A stretch of DNA of 64,000 bases from Prado023 sp963777855 (GTDB lineage Bacteria > Actinomycetota > Actinomycetes > S36-B12 > CAIYMF01): the NCBI GenBank assembly GCA_963777855.1, contig CAVZRW010000008.1:372001-436000 (forward strand), given 5' to 3'. Shown here one piece after another: positions 18,412-28,346 of the stretch. A program made the position numbers and the translations under genes. Every line of letters starts with the position of its first letter. Within the stretch, counting starts at the first letter, position 1. The notes beneath the pieces were generated by a model. That model saw only the letters and a list, made by a program, of their open reading frames with translations. It did not search any database and was not told where the DNA came from.

Positions 18412-19554
18412 CACCGCGTGCGGCCCGGCGCAGCGGCGCACCGGCGTCAGCGCCGTCGCGCTCGACCAGCTCCACCGCCAGCGCCTCGTACGCGGCTGCG
18501 ACGTCGTCCCAGCGGTAGCGCTCGGCCACGGCCTCCTGGCCGGCCTTGCCCCGGGCCAGCGCCCCCTCGGGATCGGCCTCGGCGGCCTCGACCTCCCGGG
18601 CCACATCGCCGGGGTCGCGCACGTACCTGCCCGCATCGTCGGCGACCTCCCGGTTGAACACGACGTCCCAGGCCACCACCGCCGCCCCGGCGCCCATGGC
18701 CCGCAGCAGGGAGGGGTTGGTGCCCGCCGACGCTGTGCCCGTGCAGGTAGGTCAGGGCCTGGGCGTAGAGCGTGTCCAGGAGCTCGGAGTCCCAGACGCT
18801 GCCGAGCAGGCGGATGCGCGCGTCCGCCGCGGGCGAGCTGGATGCACCCGCGCCGGTAGCGATCGGAGTACGGGGCGTCACCGACACGACCAGGAGCGGA
18901 AGGGTGGCGGCGGAGTCGGCGTAGCCGGCCACGATCTCTCGCACGTGGTTCTCGGGTTCGAACCGGGCGACGACCAGGTGGTAGCTCCGCGCCTCGACCT
19001 CGAGCTCCGCCAGACGCTCCGGACCCGGATGCACGATCGGGGCGCCGTAGGCGATCACGTGGGCGGTGGCGCCGTGCTCGGCCAGCACATGGTCGGCGAT
19101 GCCCTGCGCGTCGGCGATCACCGCATCGGATCGCTGCGCGGCGAACCCCTCGGCCCACCGGTAGTAGCGCTTGGCCCGCGGTCCCCACTTGGCCCGCTGC
19201 CACTCGAGGCCGTCGACGTGGATGGCCACCGGTATGCCCGCGGCCCGCAGGGCGGGCACGAACGGGCGCGTTGGCCGCGTTGAACACGAAGGCCACGTCG
19301 GGCGGCGCGCGCGTGATCGCGTGCGCGGTCGACGCCGCGGTGTGACTCAGGGTCTCGGCCGCCCTGCGGCGCACCGCCGGCAGGTTCACCAGGCGCATGC
19401 CGAGGTACTCGGTCTGCGTCTGGCCCGGGTTTCGGCAGTAGACGATCACCTCGTGGCCACGCTCGACGAGCCGTCTGCCGACCTCCTCGGCCGCCGTCTC
19501 GAAGCCGCCGTAGCGGGCGGGGACCCCGCGGGTCCCGATCAGCGCGATGCGCAT
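18377..19554 (-). CDS. DUF1972-type glycosyltransferase (GT4-like, frameshifted)
   Basis: Starts at ATG 19554, MRIALIGTRGVPARYGGFET, the diagnostic N-terminus of DUF1972 glycosyltransferases such as rhamnosyltransferases of surface-polysaccharide loci. The middle reads PVAIHVDGLEWQRAKWGPRA and YLHGHSVGG (the donor-binding H-G-H-S-V-G-G-T-N motif of this group, interrupted by an indel), and the C-terminal part VVAWDVVFNREVADDAGRYV. Indels near 19265 and 18735 shift the frame; the true C-terminus is uncertain between 18377 and about 18410. The ATG overlaps the stop of the upstream DUF4012 gene (TGATG), so both are co-translated. Cytoplasmic or peripheral membrane enzyme; donor and acceptor unknown. 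Confidence 0.82.
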
Positions 19555-21418
19555 CAGCCCACCTCCAGGTCCACGGTCCGGTCCAGAGTGCCCTCCCAGA
19601 CCAGGTCCGCGTCGGAGGTGGTCCATCCGGGCGTGTCCGGGAGGCGTGGTCCCAGGAGCGGCGGTGAGCTCGATGCGCAGCGTGGCGGGGATGGTCAGCG
19701 CCTGCGGGTCGGCGGCGACGCGGTAGGCGCGATCGGCGAATGTGCCGTCCGGGATGGTGTACTTATGACGGTAACCGTGCTGGTCGCTCGCGGTGCCGTC
19801 TCCTGGCCCTGCCAGAGCACCTGGCCACCGCGCCGTCGGGTACGGGCCCGACCCTCGAGGGCATCGGCTCGGAGGGTCGGGCAGGGGCCCGTCCCCGCGC
19901 GACCTCCTTGACCTCGACGCTAGGTCGGTGGCGTCAGGGGCATCCGGTAGGCCACGCGGGTGCGGGCGCGCAGCGCGGTGTAGCCGGCCCAGATCGTCTC
20001 CCGCCATCGGCACCGACTCCGGCACCGCGTTGGTGAAGGATACCGTGCGCCGCACCGTGGCACCTCCCCGGCCGTTGAGGCGCACCTCCTGGCGGATGCG
20101 TCGGTCCTGGAAGACGGAGAGCTTGTTCGGCGCGCTCTGGGAGTACACGCCGATCAGGTCACCCGGGCGATCGCTGAGGGCGCCGGTCGCGCCGAGGGAG
20201 TCCGCCGCCGACTGTAGCTCGGGGGAGGTGAACGCGGCCTGGACGTGCCGGGGCGGGATCGCCTCGAGCAGGCCACGCAGGACGCCGCGCACCGACGCGG
20301 GGTGGTGAACCGCTCGGCGAGCGCGGCGTTGAGCTCGTCGTTGAGCTGGTGACGCTTCGCCACCCCCTCGCACAGTCGTAGTCGCGATAGGCGTCGACAA
20401 GGACCTTCTGTACGACGTTGTCCGCGCTGACCTCGCCGTAGCCGTCGGTGGTCACCGGACCTGTGTGCGAAGGATCGGAGGCCAGCGCGGCGACGTCCAC
20501 GGTGATCACGCCGTCGACCTCGGGCAGGCCCATCGCCGCCCACGCGCGGCGCATGTCCGTGGCGGCCGTCGGGAAGTCGGGGTGGAAGTTGGAGTTGACG
20601 AAGGGGTACTGCCCCTCGGCTCGGTACCAGGGCAGCTGCCCGGCATGCTCCCAGCGGACGGGTGTTCGGGGTGGCCTCACTGACGTGTCCCGAGATCGGT
20701 GTGGAGATCGTGCCGCCATCGGCCCGGAGGAGCCGGACGGTCAGTGGTGCGCCACCGGAGGCGAACAGCTCGGCGTCGTTGAGGATGGCGATCAGGTAGT
20801 TCCTCGGCCCGTCGGCGCCCAGCGCCTCCGGAAGTCCGCGCATGGCTGCGGCGACCGCCCCGGCGACCGTCGGCAGCTTCCGAGGCGCGGCGTGGACAGG
20901 TCCTGGGCGCGCGGCCCCACGCGGCTGCCGATCAGACCGGTATCCGGCACACCTGCGAGCGCGGACTCCAGGCCCGCCAGTGAGCGGTACAGGGAGGTGC
21001 TGGGTTCCACGAGCCCCGGCAGCTGCTCGAGTGACACGGTGGATCCCTGGACCAACGGGGTGGTCCCACCGAACCCCACGGCTGCCTCCCCCAGGGCAGC
21101 GGCCGGCGGTAGTGCGCTGGTTGCCTGACCCACGACGAGGGCGAGCGCGCGCAGGTCGTCGACCGTGCCCAGGGTGAGGGGGTTGTACTGCACCAGCCAA
21201 CTCGTCGGGTTCGACCACGTGGACTCCAGCCCCTGGCCCGCGACGGCGAGCAGCGCGGTTCCGCGGGTCAGGCCCGGCGCTGACCCCCGATCGAGGGCAC
21301 GGGCGGTCTGTGCGCCTCCGAGCAGGCCGAACGCCACCGCGACCTGGGTCCCGATCGACAGGATCCCCAGCGGGAGCACCACGAGCACGAGGAGCAGGAT
21401 CCACGCCCACTTGCGCAC
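19554..21418 (-). CDS. DUF4012 exported/membrane protein (frameshifted)
   Basis: About 620 residues from GTG 21418 (VRKWAWILLLVLVVLPLGIL), preceded by GGGAGGTGG. One N-terminal membrane segment leads to a large extracytoplasmic part. Recognisable DUF4012 stretches are NYLIAILNDAELFASGGAPL, VDGVITVDVAALA and DGYGEVSADNVVQKVLVDAY, followed by a LNAALAERFTT segment and FTSPELQSAADSLGATGALS. It ends EGTLDRTVDLEVG and its TGA overlaps the glycosyltransferase start. Indels near 20880, 20665, 20390, 20310, 19990 and 19645 scramble the frame. DUF4012 proteins often sit in actinobacterial polysaccharide clusters; the function is unknown, and attachment or assembly of the polymer outside the membrane is only a guess. 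Confidence 0.78.
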
Positions 21419-21555
21419 CCCAACCACCTCCCAAACCACCTCTCACCCCGCCCCGCCTGCCCGACCCCACCGCCTCGCCGGTGGCGCGATCCTACCGGCG
21501 GGCCCGTCGGTGCAGGGTCGGCCCACGAGGGTGTGGTCCGGGTTATCCTCACTGA

Positions 21556-22561
21556 GTGCGGGCCTCAGCGATCGTCCTGGCCCATGGAGCCGAACCGGTG
21601 TTGAGCCACTGCGTGCGCGCGCTCGTCGACGACGGGGTCACCGAGATCCTCGTCGTGGACAACCAGGCCGCAGCGCAGGCCGTCGCCGAGGTGCGTGCCA
21701 TGCCGGGCGTGATCGTCCTGGAACCCGGCACGAACACCGGGTACGCGGGCGGGTGCAATCTGGGCGCCCAGCACGCCACCGGCGACCTGCTCGTCTTCGT
21801 CAACTCCGACGCCGTAGTCGAGCGGGGAGCGGTTCAGGCGCTGGGTCGTCGCCTGGCCGATGAGGCAGTGGGACTGGTCTGCGCCAGCGTTCGGCTGGCC
21901 CGGGATCCCGCTCTGCTGAACACGGCGGGGAACCCGGTCCACTTCCTGATGTTCTCCTGGGTCGGCGGCCTCGGGGAGCCCGCCGCCGAGCATGCCGAGC
22001 CTCACGGACGTGGCCTCGATCTCCGGTGCGGCGTTCGCGGTGCGTCGGGAGGTGTGGGACGAGCTCGGCGGCTTCGACGAGCGGTACTTCGCGTACGCCG
22101 AGGACGTCTACTTGTCCCTGCGCGCCTGGCAGGCCGGGTACCGGGTCGTGCACGATCCTGGTGCGGTGGTCCTGCACCACTACGAATTCTCCCGCAACCC
22201 GGCCAAGAACTACCTGCTGGAGCGCAACCGGCTGATGAACCTGATCCTGCTCCCCGAGGCCCGTACGCGGCGCCTGGTCCTGGCCCCGGCCGCGGCGGTC
22301 GAGGCCGGGGTGCTCCTGGTGGCTATGCGCGATGGCTGGGTCCGGGACAAGCTCGCGGGATACCGGTGGCTCATGGTGAACCGTTCAGCGTTGTCCGAGC
22401 GGCGCCGGGAGATCCAGACCGCCCGCCGCGTGCCGGACAGGGCGCTGGCCCAGATGATGCGCGGGCCGCTGGACCCGCCGGCGGGTCTGGGCCCTGGCGT
22501 TCCAGCCGTGGTCAGCCGTGCGTTGGCGGGCTACTGGCGCTGGGCAGGGGGTCGACTGTGA
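21556..22561 (+). CDS. GT2 family glycosyltransferase (frameshifted)
   Basis: About 335 residues from GTG 21556 (ASAIVLAHGAEPVLSHCVRA). The GT-A fold is visible: VDNQAAAQAV, NTGYAGGCNLGA and the metal-binding-like VFVNSDAVVE, then after an indel near 21980 SGAAFAVRREVWDELGGFDE and RYFAYAEDVYLSLRAW, the acceptor and E-D motif of rhamnosyl/mannosyl-type GT2 enzymes. A C-terminal tail of about 110 residues follows. The TGA overlaps the GTG start of the next gene (GTGA), so the two are coupled. It is divergent from the DUF4012 gene. Donor sugar unknown. Confidence 0.85.
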
Positions 22562-24225
22562 CGGGCCTCACGCTTCAGGCAGTTCCGGATCTGTCGGCGG
22601 CTCGATCGACCCGCGGGCCGCGCCTGCACGGTCGCGACGTGCTGTGGGCCGGAGTTGTCGCCCTGCTCGCCATGGGCGTGGCGATCTACTTCCGCTCGTC
22701 GCTGGTGCCCACGGATCCCTGGCACTACGTGCAGGGCGCCATTGCCTTCCCCGAGGGGACGTGGCGGCCCGCGGGGCTGTCCCGGTGGGGCTTCGTCCTG
22801 CCGATCGTGCCGTTCGCGCGGCTGTGGGGCGACGCGACCGCGACGTACTACGTGATGCCCCTGATCAGCACAGGGGTGCTCGCCGGTGTGCTCTTCCTGC
22901 ATGGCACCCGATGCTGGTCGCGCACGGTGGGTGCCCTCGGCGCCCTATTCGCGCTGGTCAGCCCGGTCGTCTTCGTGAACCTCACCCGGGGCTACCCGGA
23001 CCTCATGGTGACCGCCTTGGTCGGACTCGCCCTCCTGTTGGCGATCCAGGCCCAGGATGCTGCCAGCGACGCCCAGGAGGCGGGCCGAGGATGGGGGTGG
23101 CGCGTGCCCATGCTCCTGGCGGCCTGCGGATTCGCCGCTGGCTGGAGCTTCGAGGTGCGCGAGACAGCCGTCTTCGGCTGGCCTGTGATCGGCTGGGTGC
23201 TCTGGCGGATCGGCAGGCCGCTGCGCACCCTGCTGTGGGTCATTCCGCCGGCGCTGGGCTGGCTCGTCCTGGACCTCTGGCTGTGCGCGAGCGTGTACGG
23301 CGACCCCTGGCTCAAGTTCCGGGTGCTGACCGGGGCCGACATCTCGTCGTCCGAGGTGGCCATCGATGCGGTGTACGTGGGCCATTCGCGGGCCTGGTAC
23401 GCCACGATCATGCCACGCTCGATCTGGGAGCAGGCGGGCGGCCCAGCCCTGTTCGTGTGCCTCGTCGTCGGCCTGCTCGGAGGCGTCGTCCTGCGTGCCC
23501 AGCTGGGCCGGGTCTGGGCCTGGGGCGCGGTCCCGCTCGCCCTGCTCTGGTTGCAGGGCGGCGTGCTCGACCCAGCCCATCCCTCGGTTCGGCTCGACAT
23601 CGCGCGGTACTGGCTGCCGTTCATCGTTCCGCTTGTGCTGGCCGCCGTGGGCACGGTCGTGATCACTGTCAGCCGTAGCCGGGGACTCCGGCGGGTGGCG
23701 GTGGCGACAGCGGGCTCCCTCCTGGGAGTCGGGGTGCTCGTGCCTGCGGTCCACCACGCCACGACGTACCCGAGCCTGGTGCCCAACGGTGGGGGCGCCC
23801 TCGGGGAGCTGCGCGAGTACATGGCGGCGACCGGGGGGATCCCGCACGGTCGGATCTGGGCGGACTGGGGCACCCGCCGGGTGCTCCCGACCTACCAGCG
23901 TGGTCCCTTCGGTGACCCACTGTGGGACATGGGGGACGTCCGGTCGTTGAACGCACTGCTGATCGCGCCGACACCGAGCCCCGTTCCCCGGCCCGGCGAC
24001 CATGTGGTGGTCTGGCGTGCCCTGGAGGAGGTGGAGGCAGCCTTCGGCCCGTTCCCGGCCGATGGCTGGCAGCTGCTGTTCACGTCGTCAGCGGGGAACC
24101 TGCGCCTCTACCAGCTCGGCCCCGACGCGACCTGGCCGTCGCAGCCGCACGCGGGCGTCGCAGCCGCCAGCGCGCCCGACTCCACGCAGCGGCCGGAGGA
24201 CGGCATCGGTGACCCCGGCGACTGA
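22558..24225 (+). CDS. Multi-pass membrane glycosyltransferase, GT39/ArnT-like (GT-C fold)
   Basis: 555 residues from GTG 22558. About eleven membrane helices are spread over residues 30-420, with an early extracytoplasmic loop (VPTDPWHYVQGAI) that carries the acidic residue expected in GT-C enzymes, then LTRGYPDLMVTALVGLALLL. The last 130 residues are soluble (HGRIWADWGTRRVLPTYQRG). GT-C enzymes use polyprenyl-phosphate sugars on the outer face of the membrane, so it could add a sugar to the exported polymer or a protein. Coupled by overlap to the GT2 gene upstream. The frame is intact. The family is assigned from topology and general resemblance, not from a definite signature. Confidence 0.65.
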   Translation: MTGLTLQAVPDLSAARSTRGPRLHGRDVLWAGVVALLAMGVAIYFRSSLVPTDPWHYVQGAIAFPEGTWRPAGLSRWGFVLPIVPFARLWGDATATYYVMPLISTGVLAGVLFLHGTRCWSRTVGALGALFALVSPVVFVNLTRGYPDLMVTALVGLALLLAIQAQDAASDAQEAGRGWGWRVPMLLAACGFAAGWSFEVRETAVFGWPVIGWVLWRIGRPLRTLLWVIPPALGWLVLDLWLCASVYGDPWLKFRVLTGADISSSEVAIDAVYVGHSRAWYATIMPRSIWEQAGGPALFVCLVVGLLGGVVLRAQLGRVWAWGAVPLALLWLQGGVLDPAHPSVRLDIARYWLPFIVPLVLAAVGTVVITVSRSRGLRRVAVATAGSLLGVGVLVPAVHHATTYPSLVPNGGGALGELREYMAATGGIPHGRIWADWGTRRVLPTYQRGPFGDPLWDMGDVRSLNALLIAPTPSPVPRPGDHVVVWRALEEVEAAFGPFPADGWQLLFTSSAGNLRLYQLGPDATWPSQPHAGVAAASAPDSTQRPEDGIGDPGD

Positions 24226-24269
24226 GCACGCCCGCTGCCCATCCAGCACCGAGCAGCCGAGTCGCGTGC

Positions 24270-26249
24270 TCAGGGCGTGACGGCGCGCAGGTCGTCGATG
24301 GCCAGTGTGATGGGCGCATTGGTGGCACTGCTCGAGAGGTAGCCGAGCAGCCCGAGGGATCCCGCCGCCTGCAACCCACCGGTGGAATCCGTGGTCGATG
24401 CGGTCCAGGTGGAGGGCTCACTCGAGCCCGCCGGCCAGGCGCGGGCACGGATGGTGGTCGGTGAGGTCCCGGAGACCTGGACCCGCAGCGCGATGGTCGA
24501 CCCGGCTGAATAGGTCAGGTTGGGCACGACAACGCCGGTACTGATGGTGGACTCCGTCCCGGTCGCGGAGGAGCGCACCAACGAGAGCACGACCTTGCCG
24601 TCGCCGCGCAGGACGTACTTGGCGCGGTAGTCCCCGGCCCCGACGATGGATCGGCCGGCGGCGGACAGGTAGAGCCCGCCTCCTGTGCCCAGCTTGTCGG
24701 GCGAGATGGTCAGCGTCAGGTCGGTGGCGGTGCTCGACACCGAGCGGAGGTACGCGGTGCGGGTGCTGCCCACGGCGTTCACGAGCTTCGCGCTTCCCGC
24801 GGTCACCGACGTCGCACTGGCCAGGTTGACCGTCCACGTGCCACCAGTGGTGGCAGCCCCCCAGCCGGAGGCGACGCTGCGGTCGAACGGGTCCTGCGCC
24901 AGCAGGGTGCTCACGGGCGGGGTGCTCACGGTGATCGCCCGGGTGGTCGTTCCTGTGGCCCCGGCGTTGTCCGTCACGGTGAGGCCCACCGTGTAGGTGC
25001 CGGCCCGGGCGTAGGTGTGCGACCCCGGGGTGGGGCCACTGGCTCGCGAGCCGTCGCCGAAGTCCCAGGCGTAGTCGGCAACAGTCCCGTCGGGATCGGA
25101 GGAGGCGGACCCATTCACGGTGACCGCCAGTCCGGACGTGCCCGCGGTGAAGTCGGCAATGGGGGCCCGGTTGGCCGGCGGCGGCCCCACGTCGATGCGG
25201 AAGGTGTCGGTGCTGGGCCCGGCTGTGGGGACGAACGCGGCCGTCAGCGCGGTATCGGTGGCGCGCACATCGAGCATCCCGAAGGTCGGCCCAGAGTTCA
25301 ACCCCGAGAACCGGGCGAAGTAGCCGGCCTCGGTGTCCGCGGGGTTGACGTCGCGAAGCGGGATACCTCCGGTGCCGACCGTGGCGAACACCGTGCCCGC
25401 ACCAGCGACGAAACCGCCGTCCGAGTCTGCGACGCAGTCGGCGTCGAAGCTGCCCACGGCCAGCGCCGGGCACCCGGTGGCGCCGGAGCGCAACTGGTGG
25501 GTGCGCATGTAGGCGTGCTCATGACCATGCAGTACCAGGTCGACCTTCTTGCTCAGCAGCAACGCGTACAGGTCCCGTGCGGCCGGGCAGGTGTACGCCC
25601 CGACCGAGAGACAGGGCTCGTGGGCCGTGACGACGATCCAGCGGATCCCGCGAGCACGCGCGGTGTCGATCGCAGTGGCCACCCAACCATGGTGTGTGTC
25701 GCCGGCTGCGTAGGCCCAGAGGCCATCCTCGAAGGTCAGGTTCGGCGAGGTGTTGATCACCCGCACCAACGGCGTGGGCGACGCCGCGGGGAGGTCCATG
25801 TAGTACTCGCGCCCGTAGGTCCCCACGATGCCGGGCACCTGGTTGGGCAGGCAGGCGCTGAAGTCATTGATCTGGCCGTCGTTGACATCCAGGCTCTCGT
25901 GGTTGCCCGAGATGAGTTGGAACGGGAACCCCTCGCCGACGCGCTGCTTCACGTAGGCACACCACGCGGTCTCCGGCGTGCGGTCGAGGTAGGCCAGGTC
26001 GCCGAGTGCCAGGGCAGCGTCCGGATCGGCCGCCGCCATGGCTGTGAGCACGCCGGAGGTTTCGGAGCGCGCGCCGAAGTCCCCCGCGGCGACCAGCCGT
26101 ACCTCGGTGGCCGCATCGACGCGTGGCGGTCGTGCCACAAGTCCGGCGGACACCACCCCGACCGTCAACAACACACCCAAGCCTGCGACCCACGCCGCTG
26201 TGCGGCGTCGACGGTCTCGGCCGGCCGTGGCCGACGTCCCTGCGTTCAT
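24270..26249 (-). CDS. Secreted calcineurin-like metallophosphoesterase with PKD and C-terminal beta domains
   Basis: 659 residues from ATG 26249 (MNAGTSATAGRDRRRRTAAW, ribosome site GGGAGGG) with a signal anchor (VAGLGVLLTVGVVSAGLVA). The phosphoesterase domain carries the five motif blocks: VAAGDFGA, ALGDLAYLD, SGNHESLD, VTAHEPC and LHGHEHAYMR, giving the two-metal site. A PKD domain follows near residues 400-480 (SSDPDGTVADYAWDFGDGS), then a jelly-roll-like C-terminal domain of about 180 residues ending ITLAIDDLRAVTP, similar in style to carbohydrate-binding modules. The protein is likely exported and surface- or matrix-bound. Substrate (phosphate ester or phosphodiester, perhaps on polymers) is unknown. 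No frameshift. Confidence 0.85.
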   Translation of the reverse strand: MNAGTSATAGRDRRRRTAAWVAGLGVLLTVGVVSAGLVARPPRVDAATEVRLVAAGDFGARSETSGVLTAMAAADPDAALALGDLAYLDRTPETAWCAYVKQRVGEGFPFQLISGNHESLDVNDGQINDFSACLPNQVPGIVGTYGREYYMDLPAASPTPLVRVINTSPNLTFEDGLWAYAAGDTHHGWVATAIDTARARGIRWIVVTAHEPCLSVGAYTCPAARDLYALLLSKKVDLVLHGHEHAYMRTHQLRSGATGCPALAVGSFDADCVADSDGGFVAGAGTVFATVGTGGIPLRDVNPADTEAGYFARFSGLNSGPTFGMLDVRATDTALTAAFVPTAGPSTDTFRIDVGPPPANRAPIADFTAGTSGLAVTVNGSASSDPDGTVADYAWDFGDGSRASGPTPGSHTYARAGTYTVGLTVTDNAGATGTTTRAITVSTPPVSTLLAQDPFDRSVASGWGAATTGGTWTVNLASATSVTAGSAKLVNAVGSTRTAYLRSVSSTATDLTLTISPDKLGTGGGLYLSAAGRSIVGAGDYRAKYVLRGDGKVVLSLVRSSATGTESTISTGVVVPNLTYSAGSTIALRVQVSGTSPTTIRARAWPAGSSEPSTWTASTTDSTGGLQAAGSLGLLGYLSSSATNAPITLAIDDLRAVTP

Positions 26250-26443
26250 CGCAACCCTCCCGATTCCCTGAGGGTAAGCGGCGTCTGGCTGCTCTGTCTG
26301 CCCGAGGCGGATAGCACGCCCGGTCCCCACCCGATCGAGTGGCCCTACGCTGGGACGACGGGCGCAAACGCATCTCCGCGCGCCCACGCACCCCGCTCTC
26401 ATCAGACCCCGACGCCGCCAACCGCCAGGACAGGAGGCCAACG

Positions 26444-27679
26444 GTGACCACCCGCCGTTCGCCGGTCGTCCTCCTGCAGGTCGCCAACCTGCTCAGCGGC
26501 GTGGCCAACTCCTCGGTCGCGGTGCTCGTGCCGTGGCTGGTGCTCCAGGAGACGGGCTCGGCAGCCGATGCCGGGCTCGTGGCCGCGGCAGCGGGGATCC
26601 CGGGCATCTTCGTCTCGCCCTTCGTCGGCGCTCTGGTCGACCGCCTGGGTCGGCGGCGGGTGTCGATGGGCTCCGACGCGCTCTCGGCGTTCTCGGTGAG
26701 CCTGTTCCCGCTGGCCGAGCGGGCCGGGGTGCTCACCCTGGGCGCGATACTGGCCCTGGCTGTGCTCGGGGCGACCTTCGACCCGGCCGGGTACACCGCC
26801 CGCAAGTCGCTGATCCCCGACGTGGCCGATGCCGCGCGCTTCTACATCGACCGGGTCAACGGGGTCCACGAGGGCGTCTTCGCCGCCGGGTGGGTCATCG
26901 GCCCCGCCCTGGCGGCGGTGGGGATCGGGACCATCGGCGCCGTGGAGTCCTTCTGGGTCACCGCGGTGGCCTTCCTGCTGGCCATCGTGGCGGTGGCGGG
27001 GATCCGCGTGACCGAGGCGATCGGAGCATCCCGGGAGCGGGCCGGCGAGGAGCACGAGCCGTTCTGGTCCTCCACCCTGCGCGGGGCCGGCATCCTGTGG
27101 CGTGACCGGCCGCTGCGCGTGCTCACGCTGGCCATCTGCGTGCTGGCCATGGTGTACATGCCCACCGAGGCGATCCTGATGCCGGTGCACTTCCAGGCCC
27201 TCGGCCAACCGGGGGCCTACGGGCTGACCCTGACGATGCTGGCCGCGGGCGGGATGGTCGGCTCGTTCTCCTACGGCTGGCTGGCCGGGCGGATGACCCG
27301 CCACCGCATGGCCGTGCTGGTCATGGTGGCCGTCACGGTGGCCATCATCCCCATGGCGTTCCTGCCCCCGCTGCCGGTGTTCGTCACTGCCGGCTTCCTG
27401 CTGGGCCTGGGCTGGGGCCCGATGAACCCGCTGCTGAACTCGCTGGTGCAGACCCGGGTGCCGGCCCACGTGCAGGGCCGGGTCTACGGGGTGCAGACCG
27501 CCCTGTTCTACGCCGCGCCCCCGATCGGGCTCCTGCTGGCCGGGGTCGCGGTGGAGCGCTGGGGTGTGCAGGCGGTGTACGCGGTGATCGGGGCGATGCT
27601 GGTCGTCATCTCCCTGCTGATCGCGGCGCTGCCCTCGCTGCGCGGGCTGGACGCGCAGCCCGTCCCCGAACCGGGGTGA
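26444..27679 (+). CDS. MFS transporter
   Basis: 411 residues from GTG 26444 (VTTRRSPVVLLQVANLLSG) with ribosome site CAGGAGG seven bases upstream. Twelve helices; loop 2-3 reads GALVDRLGRRRVSMGSDALS, the MFS signature, and loop 8-9 GWLAGRMTRHRMAVL. It resembles MFS_3-type exporters, like the pump at 12579-13826 but not a close copy. Substrate unknown. Divergent from the metallophosphoesterase gene; the shared 194-base spacer must contain both promoters. Confidence 0.85.
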   Translation: MTTRRSPVVLLQVANLLSGVANSSVAVLVPWLVLQETGSAADAGLVAAAAGIPGIFVSPFVGALVDRLGRRRVSMGSDALSAFSVSLFPLAERAGVLTLGAILALAVLGATFDPAGYTARKSLIPDVADAARFYIDRVNGVHEGVFAAGWVIGPALAAVGIGTIGAVESFWVTAVAFLLAIVAVAGIRVTEAIGASRERAGEEHEPFWSSTLRGAGILWRDRPLRVLTLAICVLAMVYMPTEAILMPVHFQALGQPGAYGLTLTMLAAGGMVGSFSYGWLAGRMTRHRMAVLVMVAVTVAIIPMAFLPPLPVFVTAGFLLGLGWGPMNPLLNSLVQTRVPAHVQGRVYGVQTALFYAAPPIGLLLAGVAVERWGVQAVYAVIGAMLVVISLLIAALPSLRGLDAQPVPEPG

Positions 27680-27746
27680 GGTCCGGGGGCGGGTGAGGCG
27701 CCCGAATCGTCCCGGCCTCGCGGCGCCGACAGGCGTGCGTGACCGC

Positions 27747-28346
27747 TCAGGCCCCGCGACGCAGGGTGCCGACCCAGCCGCCGGAGGCAGCGGCCAGCGC
27801 CGAGGGCGTGATCGCGAACACGTGGGTCCACGTGCCCGCCGCGGCCCACACGGTGTTGTGGCCCAGGAGGTCCTCGTCGAGGAACTCCCGCACGGCTGTG
27901 GCCAGGCCGATCGGGGGAACGCCGCCGATCGGGAACCCGGTCGCCGCGCGGACCTCGTCGGCGCTCACCCGCCGGCAGGCCGACCCACCGGCAGCGGTGG
28001 CCAGGCGGCGCTCGTCGAGCTGGTTCGCCCCGCTGACCAGCGCCAGCACGACCTCGTCATCGACCGCGAAGATCAGGCTCTTGACGATGGCGCCGACCTC
28101 GCAGCCGATGGCATCGGCGGCCTCCTGCGCGGTGCGGGTTCCCTCCGGGTACTGGCGCACGTCGATCTGGAGTCCGAGGGCTGCGGCAGCGGCGCGCACC
28201 CGAGCCACGTTGGCGTGCTCCGCCCCGGAGGACCCGGCGGCTTCCGGATCCGGTGGGCCGACGGGAGCCCGGGACCGGGACGCCGCGGGGGGCCCGGCCT
28301 CCTCGGCCGGACCCCCCGCGTGCGTGCCTGTGGGATCGTCACTCAC
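27747..28346 (-). CDS. YbaK/ProX-type aminoacyl-tRNA deacylase
   Basis: 199 residues from GTG 28346 (VSDDPTGTHAGG), whose start overlaps the etfD stop by eight bases. After a 45-residue Pro/Gly-rich lead, the YbaK domain begins ANVARVRAAAAALGLQI and includes EAADAIGCEVGAIVKSLIF with the catalytic-type Lys, GANQLDERRLA, TGFPIGGVPPIGL and the terminal FAITPSALAAASGGWVG. Such proteins hydrolyse mischarged tRNA (Cys/Ala/Ser-tRNA-Pro) in trans. The coupling with etfD may simply be operon packing. Confidence 0.88.
   Translation of the reverse strand: MSDDPTGTHAGGPAEEAGPPAASRSRAPVGPPDPEAAGSSGAEHANVARVRAAAAALGLQIDVRQYPEGTRTAQEAADAIGCEVGAIVKSLIFAVDDEVVLALVSGANQLDERRLATAAGGSACRRVSADEVRAATGFPIGGVPPIGLATAVREFLDEDLLGHNTVWAAAGTWTHVFAITPSALAAASGGWVGTLRRGA

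Noticed and set aside
17329..20400. Very long minus-strand open frame of over 1000 codons
   Set aside because: It runs through parts of three real genes on both strands; only its segments matching the DUF1972 glycosyltransferase and DUF4012 are real. GC-rich DNA with few stops and the indels produce it.
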